Source: Flavobacterium chilense (lineage in GTDB: Bacteria; Bacteroidota; Bacteroidia; Flavobacteriales; Flavobacteriaceae). Taken from it: DNA of 64,000 nucleotides. Numbering within the stretch: position 1 is the first letter of the stretch; each line of letters opens with the position of its first letter. The notes beneath the pieces are model-generated. The model saw nothing but the letters and a program-made list of their open reading frames with translations. It searched no databases and was not told where the DNA came from. Positions 1 through 9,269 of this stretch are shown here, piece after piece. The stretch is from NCBI RefSeq assembly GCF_001602525.1, contig NZ_LSYT01000005.1:186001-250000 (forward strand), given 5' to 3'. Both the position numbers and the translations under genes were made by a program.

Positions 1-22
1 AATAAAAGAGCAATAAAAATTC

Positions 23-57
23 AAAAGCGATTCACTTTTACAAAGAATCGCTTTTTT
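23..57 (+). terminator. Intrinsic terminator of a gene left of the window
   Basis: An 11-bp perfect stem (AAAAGCGATTC at 23-33 pairing with GAATCGCTTTT at 45-55) is followed by a run of T. It most likely ends transcription of a + strand gene lying before the window. Confidence 0.75.
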
Positions 58-652
58 TATGTTAGTTCAACTATAAAGAGCAGCTCTGGCAGATAATTTC
101 AAAAGCAAGAATTATTTTAAACATAAGATAAAACCTATCAATTATAACAGCTTTGAAAATCACTTTGAAAAAAAATCTCAAAAAAAACAATTGCAAATCT
201 TTATTTCATTCCTTTTCTTCAAAAAATTATCAAAATTTTTCCAAAAATAAATATCTCGTAAATAGAGGAAACCAAAACCTACAAAACATTATACATTTTC
301 ATTTCTTAATTACATCCCCAATTTAGAACTCCTGTTACTATAAAAGAAGTTGAAATGAAGCAAGATAGGATTGTAAAACACGTCTGCAACACATTATATA
401 AAATGTTAAAGAAAACACGTTGAGAACCTTACAAATAACAGGATCAAAAGCAAATTAAAAACGATTAAGACTGCTATTAATTTAAAAACAATCAAAAATT
501 TAATAGATTTAATGTTAAATTTGTAATATTTAAACTATTATTTAAAATACTATTTAAAAAACTTCAAAATAAGATTAGGTAATTTAAATCTAATTGATTT
601 TATTTGGTGCGAAATAACCCCTAAATCAATTCAATTAAATCAAATTCATTCA
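58..652. other. Long AT-rich intergenic region
   Basis: About 600 bases between the terminator of the upstream gene and lpxD. It is very A/T rich with many homopolymer runs. I see no open frame with a credible start, no RNA fold I recognise and no clear TTG/TAnnTTTG promoter pair. It presumably carries the lpxD promoter and leader. Confidence 0.5.
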
Positions 653-1651
653 ATGAAATCCTATTCAATTCAAGAAATTAATGAAGTTATTAACGGCGTA
701 ATTTACGGTACAACTTCCCAAAGTATAACAGCAACAGAACAATTAGAAAAAGCGACCACTTCTGAAATTTCATTTATAGGAAATAAAAAATATGAAAAAT
801 TCTGGGAAGGATCAAAAGCTTCAATTGCAGTTGTTAACGAAGACATTTCTATTGAACCAGGAGATAATCGTGCTTTTATAAAAGTAAAGAATGCCGATTT
901 GGCGATGTCTCAAATCCTGGCATTGTTTGCTCCGCCTACTCCAATATTTCACAACAATATACATAAATCAGCAAATGTCGACGAGACAGCAATTATAGGC
1001 GAAGGCGCAAGAATTGGTGCCGGTTGCTATATAGGTCCAAAAGTCGAAATTGGTGCCAATGTTACTATATATCCAAATGTTACTATTTTAGACGAATGTA
1101 CTATAGGAAAAAATACTATAATCTGGTCAGGAACTGTAGTTCGTGAACGTTGTCATATTGGTAATGATTGTATTATTCATCCAAATGCAACAATAGGTGC
1201 TGATGGTTTCGGATTTCGTCCATGTAGCGAAAAAGGCTTAGTAAAAATTCCACAAATTGGTAATGTAATTATAGGAAACGGAGTTGAAATTGGAGCTAAT
1301 TCCTGTGTTGATCGCGGAAAATTTAGTTCAACTGTTCTTGGTGATGGATGCAAAATTGATAATTTAGTTCAAATTGGTCATAACAGTAAACTGGGTAAAT
1401 TTTGCATCATGGCTGGAAACAGTGGTTTAGCCGGTTCAGTAACTTTAGGAAATGGTGTTATCATTGGCGGAAGTGCTTCTATAAAAGACCATACTACTAT
1501 AGGTGATGGGGCTGTTATTGGGGCAGGTTCAGGTGTAACCGGAGATGTACCTGCAGGAAAAACAATGTTAGGATATCCGGCTGTTGAAGCACGTGATGCT
1601 TTAAAACAATGGGCAATCCTAAAACGAATGGTTTGCGATTCTAAAAAATAA
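653..1651 (+). CDS. lpxD: UDP-3-O-(3-hydroxyacyl)glucosamine N-acyltransferase
   Basis: Transfers a 3-hydroxyacyl chain from acyl-ACP to the 2-amino group of UDP-3-O-acylglucosamine, the third step of lipid A synthesis, in the cytoplasm. The 332 residues have the LpxD layout: an N-terminal uridine-binding domain (about 1-95) and a left-handed beta helix of hexapeptide repeats (I/V-G-x-x-x-x, about 100-300) with the expected catalytic His near residue 243 in VQIGHNSKLG. Length is normal for the family. The ATG at 653 is the first in-frame start that fits. It stands alone between a long intergenic region and a terminator. Flavobacteria often carry more than one LpxD-like gene and this one is not next to lpxC/fabZ, so it may be a second copy. 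Confidence 0.88.
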   Translation: MKSYSIQEINEVINGVIYGTTSQSITATEQLEKATTSEISFIGNKKYEKFWEGSKASIAVVNEDISIEPGDNRAFIKVKNADLAMSQILALFAPPTPIFHNNIHKSANVDETAIIGEGARIGAGCYIGPKVEIGANVTIYPNVTILDECTIGKNTIIWSGTVVRERCHIGNDCIIHPNATIGADGFGFRPCSEKGLVKIPQIGNVIIGNGVEIGANSCVDRGKFSSTVLGDGCKIDNLVQIGHNSKLGKFCIMAGNSGLAGSVTLGNGVIIGGSASIKDHTTIGDGAVIGAGSGVTGDVPAGKTMLGYPAVEARDALKQWAILKRMVCDSKK

Positions 1652-1670
1652 AATCAAATACATAATATAT

Positions 1671-1700
1671 AAAAAACAGGAGCTTGCTTCTGTTTTTTTT
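1671..1700 (+). terminator. Terminator after lpxD
   Basis: AAAAAACAG and CTGTTTTTT form the stem, extended by GAGC/GCTT pairs around a 2-base loop, and run directly into a T tract. Confidence 0.8.
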
Positions 1701-1864
1701 TGCCTGAAACTCACTGAAAAACTCTTAAATACTCTTTGTTTCCAAAATACTAACTTCAAATTATAAAGCCATTTTTATTTTATGAGAACAATGTATTTTA
1801 TTATGGGAATTTCAATTGATTTTGTAAATTAGCCAACACTATTTTGAAAAAACAACAATATATC

Positions 1865-3493
1865 ATGGATTTAAACTTCAATAAAAACGAAGATCACAAT
1901 AAATTATTACTTTCTGACTTAATTCAAAAATTTGCCAAAGTAAAATTAGGCGGAGGTGAAAAACGAATTCAAAAACTACATGCAGAAGGCAAAATGACAG
2001 CCCGTGAAAGGATTGCATATTTACTGGATGAAGATTCTAAAAGTATTGAAATTGGAGGATTTGCCGGAGACGGAATGTATGCAGAACATGGTGGTTGCCC
2101 ATCAGGTGGTGTTGTTATCAAAATAGGATATATACGAGGTAAACAATGTATTGTAGTTGCCAATGATGCTACTGTAAAAGCTGGCGCCTGGTTTCCTATA
2201 ACGGGGAAGAAAAACCTTCGCGCACAAGAAATCGCAATGGAAAACAGATTGCCTATTATTTATTTAGTAGACAGTGCCGGTGTTTATCTGCCTATGCAGG
2301 ATGAAATATTCCCTGACAAAGAGCACTTTGGCCGAATCTTTAGAAACAATGCACAAATGAGCAGTATGGGAATCACACAAATTGCTGCTGTAATGGGTAG
2401 TTGTGTTGCCGGTGGAGCTTATTTGCCTATTATGAGTGATGAGGCTCTGATTGTAGACAAAACCGGAAGTATTTTTCTTGCCGGAAGTTATTTGGTAAAA
2501 GCAGCCATTGGAGAAACTATTGATAATGAAACTTTAGGCGGCGCGACAACACATTGTGAAATCTCCGGAGTTACTGATTATAAAGCAAAAGACGACAAAG
2601 ATGCTTTAGATAAAATTAAAAATATTGTAGATAAAATAGGCGATTACGACAAAGCAGGCTACAGTCGAATTAAAGCAGAAAAACCTGCTTTGGAACCAAA
2701 AGATATTTACGGAATTTTGCCAAAAGCCAGAAATGAGCAATATGATATGATGGAAATTATCAATCGTTTGGTTGATAATTCAGAATTTGAAGCTTACAAA
2801 GATGGTTACGGACAAACCATTATTACTGGTTATGCCAGAATTGATGGCTGGGCTGTTGGTATTGTAGCCAATCAGCGAAAAGTAGTTAAAACCAAAAAAG
2901 GTGAAATGCAGTTTGGTGGGGTTATTTATTCTGACAGTGCAGATAAAGCAACCCGTTTTATTGCCAATTGTAATCAGAAAAAAATTCCTTTGGTGTTTTT
3001 ACAGGATGTTACCGGCTTTATGGTAGGATCAAAATCTGAACATGGCGGGATTATAAAAGACGGCGCTAAAATGGTTAATGCTGTTAGTAACTCTGTAGTT
3101 CCAAAATTTACCGTGATTGTTGGTAATTCTTATGGCGCAGGAAATTATGCCATGTGTGGAAAAGCATATGATCCAAGATTAATTTTTGCTTGGCCAAGTG
3201 CAGAACTTGCCGTTATGGGCGGAACTCAGGCAGCAAAAGTTTTGGCACAAATTGAAGCTTCTTCGCTTAAAGCGAAAGGAGAAATTATAGACGAGGCCAA
3301 AGAAAGTGAGCTATTTGCTAAAATAAAAGCCAGATACGATGAGCAGACTTCTCCTTATTATGCTGCTGCACGATTATGGACAGATGCTATAATTGATCCT
3401 TTAGATACCCGCAAATGGATCTCTATGGGAATTGAGGCTGCAAATCATGCTCCAATTCAAAAAGCATTCAATCTGGGGGTTATTCAGGTTTAG
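1865..3493 (+). CDS. Acyl-CoA carboxylase carboxyltransferase (beta) subunit, methylcrotonyl-CoA type
   Basis: Carboxyltransferase subunit of a biotin-dependent acyl-CoA carboxylase. It moves the carboxyl group from carboxybiotin to an acyl-CoA. The sequence is closest to the 3-methylcrotonyl-CoA carboxylase beta subunit of leucine breakdown: LVDSAGVYLPMQ, then DKEHFGRIFRN, then MGSCVAGGAYLPIMSDE, then GGATTH. Two crotonase-like halves span about 25-280 and 290-530. 542 residues is normal. The start is placed at the ATG at 1865; an in-frame TTG 21 bases upstream is less likely. No biotin carboxylase or biotin carrier gene is adjacent, so the partner subunit must be elsewhere. The exact substrate (methylcrotonyl-, geranyl- or propionyl-CoA) cannot be fixed from sequence reading alone. 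Confidence 0.85.
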   Translation: MDLNFNKNEDHNKLLLSDLIQKFAKVKLGGGEKRIQKLHAEGKMTARERIAYLLDEDSKSIEIGGFAGDGMYAEHGGCPSGGVVIKIGYIRGKQCIVVANDATVKAGAWFPITGKKNLRAQEIAMENRLPIIYLVDSAGVYLPMQDEIFPDKEHFGRIFRNNAQMSSMGITQIAAVMGSCVAGGAYLPIMSDEALIVDKTGSIFLAGSYLVKAAIGETIDNETLGGATTHCEISGVTDYKAKDDKDALDKIKNIVDKIGDYDKAGYSRIKAEKPALEPKDIYGILPKARNEQYDMMEIINRLVDNSEFEAYKDGYGQTIITGYARIDGWAVGIVANQRKVVKTKKGEMQFGGVIYSDSADKATRFIANCNQKKIPLVFLQDVTGFMVGSKSEHGGIIKDGAKMVNAVSNSVVPKFTVIVGNSYGAGNYAMCGKAYDPRLIFAWPSAELAVMGGTQAAKVLAQIEASSLKAKGEIIDEAKESELFAKIKARYDEQTSPYYAAARLWTDAIIDPLDTRKWISMGIEAANHAPIQKAFNLGVIQV

Positions 3494-3615
3494 CTTTTCA
3501 GAAATTCTCAACATACTGTTAAATAAAAAGTAAAAAACTTATTTTCAAGCACTTAAAAAAACATATATCATTAAAAATTAGTAACTTTATGTATAATTTT
3601 TAATAACGTAGTATC

Positions 3616-4038
3616 ATGGAAAATGTAAAAAGCTTGAATAAATGGGCAAATGCGCACACTTATTTACCTGTAGATTTAGTACGTATTGTATTGGGTATTT
3701 TTTTATTTATGAAAGGTGTTTCGTTTGTAACTAACGCCCAATATTTACATGATTTAATTTCTCCAATTGATCAGTACGGAGGCGGAATGTTTCTTTTACA
3801 TTATATCGCCCCGGCTCACATGATTGGCGGAATTATGATTGTTTTTGGACTGCTTACCCGTTGGGCAATTGCCGCTCAATTACCAATTCTTTTTGGGGCT
3901 GTTCTTATAAATTTTATGGGACACATGCACTCTGAAAGCCTAATTCTGGCAATTGTAGTACTATTAGTTTGTGTTTTCTTTTTATTTTACGGAAGTGGCA
4001 AACATTCAGCTGATTATTATTTCAAAATGCAACAATAA
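3616..4038 (+). CDS. DoxX family membrane protein
   Basis: A 140-residue integral membrane protein with about four hydrophobic segments (roughly 18-37, 62-82, 85-103 and 108-128). The first helix contains DLVRIVLGIFLFMKGV, typical of the DoxX/DoxD-like family, and a G-G-x-M-I-x-F-G-L-L-T-R segment follows. The molecular function of most DoxX proteins is unknown; some are linked to redox or thiosulfate metabolism. It stands alone, followed by a hairpin at 4044-4083. Confidence 0.75.
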   Translation: MENVKSLNKWANAHTYLPVDLVRIVLGIFLFMKGVSFVTNAQYLHDLISPIDQYGGGMFLLHYIAPAHMIGGIMIVFGLLTRWAIAAQLPILFGAVLINFMGHMHSESLILAIVVLLVCVFFLFYGSGKHSADYYFKMQQ

Positions 4039-4043
4039 CCTTG

Positions 4044-4083
4044 TTTTATCCTCAACCATAATTATTAAATGTTGAGGATAAAA
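4044..4083. terminator. Strong hairpin after the DoxX gene
   Basis: A perfect 13-bp inverted repeat (TTTTATCCTCAAC at 4044-4056 with GTTGAGGATAAAA at 4071-4083) around a 14-base loop. It lies where a terminator is expected, but no long T run follows on the + strand. It could be a weak terminator or an mRNA 3'-end stabiliser. Confidence 0.5.
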
Positions 4084-4158
4084 TAATAACTACAATTTAA
4101 AAGTTAATTAATTCTTTAAAATTTCTTTAATTGTCTTTTATGAATTAAATTCGCGACC

Positions 4159-4506
4159 ATGAATTGGATTCGTAAAACGATTATTTTTGTATCACTTTTG
4201 ATCATTGCCTTTTTTGCCTGTCAGGTAAACGAAGTTGCTGTGCAAAAAATCGAAACTGAAAAAAGCGATACCAATTTCTCAATTGACCATTCCGATTCTC
4301 TGGCTTTTATACAACCTCAGTCAGGATATCAGCTTGTAGGTAACATCAAATCAAGTCAGCCAGGTTTAATTAAATGGTTCGAGTCTTTATTACTTATTGT
4401 ACCTCAGCATCAGGCAATAACTTCAATATCAAACTTTGCAAATCAATTTGCAACACAGAGCAAAAAGGTTCTTTTAATGCTCTACCCCTTCCATTTTTTC
4501 TGGTAG
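4159..4506 (+). CDS. Small hypothetical protein with hydrophobic N-terminus
   Basis: 115 residues, family not recognised. The N-terminus (WIRKTIIFVSLLIIAFFAC) is a signal-peptide or membrane-anchor stretch ending at Cys21. The FFAC sequence is a poor lipobox, so lipoprotein status is uncertain. The middle is polar, and a second hydrophobic, aromatic stretch (LLMLYPFHFFW) forms the extreme C-terminus. A TAAATTCG sequence at 4146-4153 resembles a -7 element close to the start. It is a separate transcription unit by position, and no function can be assigned. Confidence 0.6.
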   Translation: MNWIRKTIIFVSLLIIAFFACQVNEVAVQKIETEKSDTNFSIDHSDSLAFIQPQSGYQLVGNIKSSQPGLIKWFESLLLIVPQHQAITSISNFANQFATQSKKVLLMLYPFHFFW

Positions 4507-4623
4507 TAATTTCATGAAATTCTGATGGAAAGAAATTATATTCTTTCACCACAATAGACTGCTTTTAGCTTAAAGGCAGCTTATTATTTTATTTCATAAT
4601 AATCTATCAAATTTTAAAACAAA

Positions 4624-5094
4624 ATGGAAACAAGTGTAACCATTATTGGTATTGTGATTGCGATCATAGTAGCCATTCCTGTTTATTTTTCTGCACGATC
4701 GAGCGCTGCAAGCAAATCAAGAATTTTAAATATCAAAAAGAAATTCAATCCAACACATCCGGAAAATTTCGATTTAACAGAATCGCAAAGCAATAAAACG
4801 CTTACGATAGACCAAAAAGACAGAAGATTTATCTTGATGAATTTTAATCCAAATCAGCAAGAATCAACATATTTAGATTTAAAAAGTGTTTCTTCAGCCA
4901 AATTAGTTTTGACTACTGAAAGTCCTTCAGACACGATTGTCAAGATTGATTTTGAATTTCAGGACAGAGAAACCCCTAAAAAAATTACAATCCCATTCTA
5001 TGATTTCGATGATGACCGCATTAAACAAATAAGCGCTTATCAGGATCATATGTTTGCTAAAAAATGGCTTAAAATCATTCAGGATTCTATTTAA
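4624..5094 (+). CDS. Hypothetical protein with single N-terminal membrane helix
   Basis: 156 residues. One transmembrane helix (about 5-25, ITIIGIVIAIIVAIPVYF-like) is followed by a short basic stretch and a soluble domain of about 110 residues rich in beta-type sequence. The end of the protein (HMFAKKWLKIIQDSI) looks helical. I do not recognise a family. The N-out/C-in or reverse orientation cannot be decided. A strong terminator follows at 5116-5145. Confidence 0.65.
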   Translation: METSVTIIGIVIAIIVAIPVYFSARSSAASKSRILNIKKKFNPTHPENFDLTESQSNKTLTIDQKDRRFILMNFNPNQQESTYLDLKSVSSAKLVLTTESPSDTIVKIDFEFQDRETPKKITIPFYDFDDDRIKQISAYQDHMFAKKWLKIIQDSI

Positions 5095-5115
5095 TGTTAG
5101 TTATTTAATTCAAGT

Positions 5116-5145
5116 AAAAGAGGCTCATTTTGGGTCTCTTTTTTT
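5116..5145 (+). terminator. Intrinsic terminator before hemN
   Basis: AAAAGAGGCTC (5116-5126) pairs over 11 positions, two of them G-U, with GGGTCTCTTTT (5132-5142) around the loop ATTTT, then a T tract. It separates the upstream small gene from the hemN promoter. Confidence 0.8.
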
Positions 5146-5150
5146 ATTAC

Positions 5151-5194
5151 ATGATATTTGTCATTTTATATCGTCAATCGATACTCTAATTTTG
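5151..5194 (+). promoter_or_regulatory. Fnr-type box plus -7 element upstream of hemN
   Basis: ATGATATTTGTCAT (5151-5164) is a 14-bp palindrome of the form ATGAY-N4-RTCAT, one base per half-site away from the classical Fnr box TTGAT-N4-ATCAA. A perfect Bacteroidota -7 element TAATTTTG lies at 5187-5194. The box centre is 29.5 bp upstream of the first base of the -7 element, which puts it about 41-42 bp before the likely transcription start. No TTG -33 element stands at the usual distance, as expected for an activator-dependent promoter. The same arrangement occurs upstream of ccoS. Confidence 0.75.
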
Positions 5195-5216
5195 ATTTGT
5201 CCAAAAATGCACTTTT

Positions 5217-6581
5217 ATGAAAATATCACTTACTCAAAAATACAATGTTCCCGGTCCAAGATACACAAGTTATCCAACCGTTCCGTATTGGAATGAAAGT
5301 GAATTTACAGAACAAAAATGGATCAGTTCATTCCAAAAGGCATTTTCTGAAAGTAATTCCCAAAACGGAATCAGCTTATACATACACCTCCCTTTTTGCG
5401 AAAGTATGTGTACTTTTTGTGGTTGTAATAAGCGTATTACAAAAAATCATTCTGTCGAGGAAACCTATATAAAAGCACTTATAAAAGAGTGGAGCTTATA
5501 TTGTAAAGTTCTTTCGGAAAGACCTTTAATAAAAGAAATACATCTTGGAGGCGGAACTCCTACTTTTTTCTCAAAAGAAAATTTAGAGCAATTAATAAAT
5601 GGTATTTTTTCTTTTGCCAATAAAGCTGAAAATTATGAATTTAGCTTTGAAGGACATCCAAATAATACAACTTACGAACAGCTAAAAAAATTATATGATC
5701 TTGGCTTTCGCCGAGTAAGTTTTGGTGTTCAGGATTATGCAGAAAAGGTTCAAAAAGCAATCAATCGTATACAGCCTTTTCATAATGTTGCCAAAGTTAC
5801 TTTTTGGGCTAAAGAAATTGGATACAAATCTATTGGGCACGATATCATATTTGGATTACCGTTTCAGACACTTGCAGATGTAATTGATACAGTTGAAAAG
5901 ACAAATTCATTAAAACCGGATAGGCTGGCATTTTACAGCTATGCGCGTGTACCATGGATTAAAGGAAATGGTCAGCGTGGGTTTAATGATGAAAATCTTC
6001 CAAAAGACGCAGAAAAAAGAAAACTTTACGAAATTGGAAAACAAATGCTCTCCAAAAATGGCTATCATGAAATTGGAATGGATCATTTTGCTTTAGAATC
6101 TGACAGCTTGTTTAAAGCCGCTCAAACTCAAAAATTACATCGAAACTTTATGGGATACAGCGCCTCAAAAACACAATTAATGATTGGTTTAGGTGTTTCT
6201 TCTATTAGTGACAGCTGGTATAGTTTTGCTCAAAACACAAAGAGCCTGGAAGATTATTATCAGTTATTAGAATGGGATAAACTGCCTGTTGTAAAAGGTC
6301 ATATTCTAAACAATGAAGATCTAATTATAAGAAAACATATTCTGAACCTGACTTGTGAATTTGAAACTTCCTGGAGTGATGAAATGCTTTACTTTAAAGA
6401 GATTTCGGATGTATTGGCAGATCTTGAAGAAATCGAAAAAGACGGATTGATAGTTATAGCAGAAAACAAAATAAGAATCACAGAAGCCGGAAGACCTTTT
6501 GTACGCAACATTTGTATGGCTTTTGATTTACATCTAAAAAGAAAATCTCCCGAAACTAATCTGTTTTCTATGACGGTTTAA
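5217..6581 (+). CDS. hemN: Oxygen-independent coproporphyrinogen III oxidase
   Basis: Radical-SAM enzyme that decarboxylates coproporphyrinogen III to protoporphyrinogen IX without oxygen, so haem can be made at low oxygen. The 454 residues include the radical-SAM cysteine motif C61-x3-C65-x2-C68 followed by G-C70 (CESMCTFCGC), as in true HemN, and the early YTSYPTVPYW segment. A GGGTPTFF glycine motif follows near residue 110. The C-terminal HemN domain (about 350-450) is present, which separates it from the shorter HemW. Start ATG at 5217 follows the Fnr-type promoter. Haem supply fits the cbb3 oxidase genes that follow. Its stop overlaps by 4 bases the stop of the convergent SafE-like gene. 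Confidence 0.92.
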   Translation: MKISLTQKYNVPGPRYTSYPTVPYWNESEFTEQKWISSFQKAFSESNSQNGISLYIHLPFCESMCTFCGCNKRITKNHSVEETYIKALIKEWSLYCKVLSERPLIKEIHLGGGTPTFFSKENLEQLINGIFSFANKAENYEFSFEGHPNNTTYEQLKKLYDLGFRRVSFGVQDYAEKVQKAINRIQPFHNVAKVTFWAKEIGYKSIGHDIIFGLPFQTLADVIDTVEKTNSLKPDRLAFYSYARVPWIKGNGQRGFNDENLPKDAEKRKLYEIGKQMLSKNGYHEIGMDHFALESDSLFKAAQTQKLHRNFMGYSASKTQLMIGLGVSSISDSWYSFAQNTKSLEDYYQLLEWDKLPVVKGHILNNEDLIIRKHILNLTCEFETSWSDEMLYFKEISDVLADLEEIEKDGLIVIAENKIRITEAGRPFVRNICMAFDLHLKRKSPETNLFSMTV

Positions 6582-7279
6582 TGACAGTTAGGAGACGACT
6601 GAACAAACAAACTCATATTAGCCGGAGAAACATAAGGAATTCCCAAACCTAAACCTCTCAAAATAAATAAAACCCCAATTACTACCGCAACATAAGGAAT
6701 TGCCTTTTGAATTTTATTTCGAAATGGCAATTTCAACAACGAATGAATATAAACTACTATTGTCATTAACGGAATCGTTCCTAATCCGTACAATAACATG
6801 TAGAGTACGCCAAAACCGGCACTTTGCATGGCTATTGCACCAAATAAGGCTACATAGACCATTCCGCATGGCAGGAAACCGTTTAACAAGCCTATTGTAA
6901 AAAGCGATTTATAACTTTTCTTTTTAAACTGACTGCCTAAAGTTGATTTTATATTGGAGATTACCTTGTAAACAGGTTTTGAGAAATTATATTTAGCGAA
7001 TATTTTTTCGGGTATTAAAACAACAAGTATCATTCCAATACCAATAAAGATTGACATTTTTTGTTGCATTCCAGCCAAAAAGAAGCCTCTTCCCAACAGT
7101 CCGAATATTAAACCAATTATAGAATAAGCGGTTAATCTTCCTAAATGATAAGTAATAATCTGAGTTACTTTTTTAACTTCATTTTGATGATCAACCGGAA
7201 GCATCATAGCAATTGGGCCACACATTCCAACACAATGCAGGCTGCTGATAAGACCCAATATAAAAGCCGAGATTAACAT
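6578..7279 (-). CDS. SafE/TauE-like membrane protein of the cbb3 assembly locus
   Basis: 233 residues with about six hydrophobic helices. The N-terminus carries LHCVGMCGPIAMM, a C-x3-C-G-P motif typical of the SafE/TauE-type (UreH-like) proteins found beside ccoG/ccoH. Those are distantly related to CcdA and to copper-handling factors used in cytochrome oxidase maturation. It is the last gene of the run after ccoH (5-base gap), so a role in cbb3 assembly, perhaps metal or redox handling in the membrane, is inferred from context. The automatic label sulfite exporter should not be taken literally. Confidence 0.75.
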   Translation of the reverse strand: MLISAFILGLISSLHCVGMCGPIAMMLPVDHQNEVKKVTQIITYHLGRLTAYSIIGLIFGLLGRGFFLAGMQQKMSIFIGIGMILVVLIPEKIFAKYNFSKPVYKVISNIKSTLGSQFKKKSYKSLFTIGLLNGFLPCGMVYVALFGAIAMQSAGFGVLYMLLYGLGTIPLMTIVVYIHSLLKLPFRNKIQKAIPYVAVVIGVLFILRGLGLGIPYVSPANMSLFVQSSPNCH

Positions 7280-7284
7280 TTTTA

Positions 7285-7734
7285 TTAATTTACGTAAATA
7301 ACTTCTTTAGTTAAGAATTTTTTGCCCTCATATTGCCATTCCATATTAACATCCCAACGTCCTTTGATTAGTTTTTTCTGAGGTATCATTAATGACGAAT
7401 TGGTTAAAGCAATCTGAGTATCAAAATCAAATTTTTTATTTGATGGACGGTATAATAAAATATTCCCTTGTACTTTATCGCTTTCAAAAGATGCAGGAAA
7501 AGTCACTTTTACACCATCATTCTCCCATTTAATTGAAGGTTTATGCTGTAAATCGTGCGCATTTTGAATTCTAGCCATTTCGTCCTGAAAATGAGAATCA
7601 TGTTTGTAATATTCTTCTACAACTAAATCATTGTCATATTTGGTATTTGACTGTACTTCAAAAACAAAATATAAAATAAAGCTCATAAAGAGTGCAAATG
7701 CAATGACTATTCCGGTTCCCCAATTAATTTTCAT
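7285..7734 (-). CDS. ccoH: FixH/CcoH family cbb3 assembly protein
   Basis: 149 residues: one N-terminal transmembrane helix (about 6-27) and a periplasmic domain of about 115 residues. Y-Y-K-H-D-S-H-F-Q just after the helix resembles the YYxxxxxY/Q start of the FixH domain. FixH/CcoH is needed for stability of the cbb3 complex. It sits downstream of ccoG with a 106-base gap and 5 bases before the SafE-like gene, in the usual gene order. Confidence 0.8.
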   Translation of the reverse strand: MKINWGTGIVIAFALFMSFILYFVFEVQSNTKYDNDLVVEEYYKHDSHFQDEMARIQNAHDLQHKPSIKWENDGVKVTFPASFESDKVQGNILLYRPSNKKFDFDTQIALTNSSLMIPQKKLIKGRWDVNMEWQYEGKKFLTKEVIYVN

Positions 7735-7840
7735 ATCTGTAAATTTTACTTGTTAGTAGTCAGGATATATAATCGCTTTTTAGTTATTCATTTTTGTTTT
7801 GCAAAAGTTTTATTAGCGGCGATTTTATCATGTATTTTTT

Positions 7841-9259
7841 TTAATTAAAACTTCGTGGTCCTAAGAAATTTGTAGTTGTAGTTTCAAGAAGTTCTTTGCC
7901 ATTATAAACGCCAATTTTCACATTGGTTTTATCACTTTCTAACAGAACTTCTTTTATTTCTATAAATAATGTTCCTTGTGAGATACCTTCTTTTGCTACT
8001 TTAAAATGTTGTTTTCCAACATTTTTTATTTCACCTTTTTGATTGATTAATTCAAAATGAATGTCGTTATAATCTTTCATTGTTTTGTTGACAATTTTAT
8101 ACGTATAAACGTTACTGATTTTGTCTCCTTTATGCTGAAAAAGCTGTCCCGGTAATCGTAAAATAACAGCCTGAACATCTGTTCTAAGAAATAACATTCC
8201 AATAAAAACACTCAGTAAAATAAATAGAACTGCTGTATAGCCTTTCATTCTTGTGGTAAACTTAAAAGGTTCTTTTTTCGCAATTTCATCTTCAGAAGCG
8301 TAGCGAATAAGTCCTTTTGGTAATCCTACCGTTTCCATTATATGGTCACATTCATCAATACAGGCAGTACAATTTGTACATTCCAACTGAGTTCCGTTTC
8401 TAATATCGATTCCCATTGGACAAACATGAACACACTGAAGGCAATCAATACAATCTCCTTTTCCTGTTATGGCTCTGTCTTCTTTTTTATTGAATTTAGC
8501 TCGTCCTTTTTCTTTTTCGCCACGTACAAAATCATACGCCACATTAATTGATTTATTATCTAAAAGAACGCCTTGTAATCTTCCGTAAGGACATGCAATA
8601 ATACAAACCTGCTCACGAAACCATACAAAAACAAAATAAAAAACTCCTGTAAAAATAAGAAGTGCAGTAAAATTACTTGCCTGTTCAACAGGACCTTGCT
8701 CTACCATTAAAAACAATGCATCACTACCTACTAAATAAGCCAGAAAAACATTGGCGATCCCAAAAGAAATCAGGAAGAAAATTGTCCACTTAATAAGTCT
8801 CTTTCTAATTTTCTCCGCATTCCATTCCTGTCTGGCTAAACGGGATTGCGCGCCACGGTCTCCATCAATCCAGTATTCGATTCGGCGAAAAACCATTTCG
8901 AGAAAAATAGTTTGCGGACATATCCATCCGCAAAAAATCCTTCCAAAAACAACGGTAAATAAAATTACAAAGACAACGCCAACAAGCATTGAAATTACAA
9001 ATAGGTAGAAATCCTGGGGCCAAAAAGGAAATCCAAAAATATTAAATCGACGTTCTAATATATTGAACATCATAAATTGGTTTCCGTTTACTTTAATAAA
9101 AGGATTTACGATTAAAATGGTCAGCAAAATATAGCTGACCATTTTTCGGTAATTATAAAACTTACCAGACGGTTTCTTGGGAAAAATAAATTTTCTGTTA
9201 CCACCTTCATCTATAGTTCCAATGGTATCTCTAAAAGCTTCGTCTGGTAAATTTGACAT
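7841..9259 (-). CDS. ccoG: Cytochrome c oxidase accessory protein CcoG (FixG/RdxA)
   Basis: Membrane-bound polyferredoxin required for cbb3 oxidase maturation and proposed to reduce copper. In 472 residues it shows several transmembrane helices (about 40-60, 83-107, 155-177, 197-215 and 334-352) and a GWICPQ segment near 111. Two 4Fe-4S motifs are visible: C270-x2-C273-x2-C276-x3-C280-P and C294-x2-C297-x2-C300-x3-C304. A C-terminal Ig-like FixG_C domain covers about 370-470. The start lies 10 bases after the ccoP stop, so it is translated from the cco operon. Confidence 0.93.
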   Translation of the reverse strand: MSNLPDEAFRDTIGTIDEGGNRKFIFPKKPSGKFYNYRKMVSYILLTILIVNPFIKVNGNQFMMFNILERRFNIFGFPFWPQDFYLFVISMLVGVVFVILFTVVFGRIFCGWICPQTIFLEMVFRRIEYWIDGDRGAQSRLARQEWNAEKIRKRLIKWTIFFLISFGIANVFLAYLVGSDALFLMVEQGPVEQASNFTALLIFTGVFYFVFVWFREQVCIIACPYGRLQGVLLDNKSINVAYDFVRGEKEKGRAKFNKKEDRAITGKGDCIDCLQCVHVCPMGIDIRNGTQLECTNCTACIDECDHIMETVGLPKGLIRYASEDEIAKKEPFKFTTRMKGYTAVLFILLSVFIGMLFLRTDVQAVILRLPGQLFQHKGDKISNVYTYKIVNKTMKDYNDIHFELINQKGEIKNVGKQHFKVAKEGISQGTLFIEIKEVLLESDKTNVKIGVYNGKELLETTTTNFLGPRSFN

Positions 9260-9269
9260 GATATTCTAA

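Noticed and set aside
6578-7279. Sulfite exporter function for the SafE/TauE-like gene
   Set aside because: The name comes from distant relatives; its position after ccoG and ccoH and the C-x3-C-G-P motif fit oxidase assembly better, and no sulfur-oxidation gene is near.
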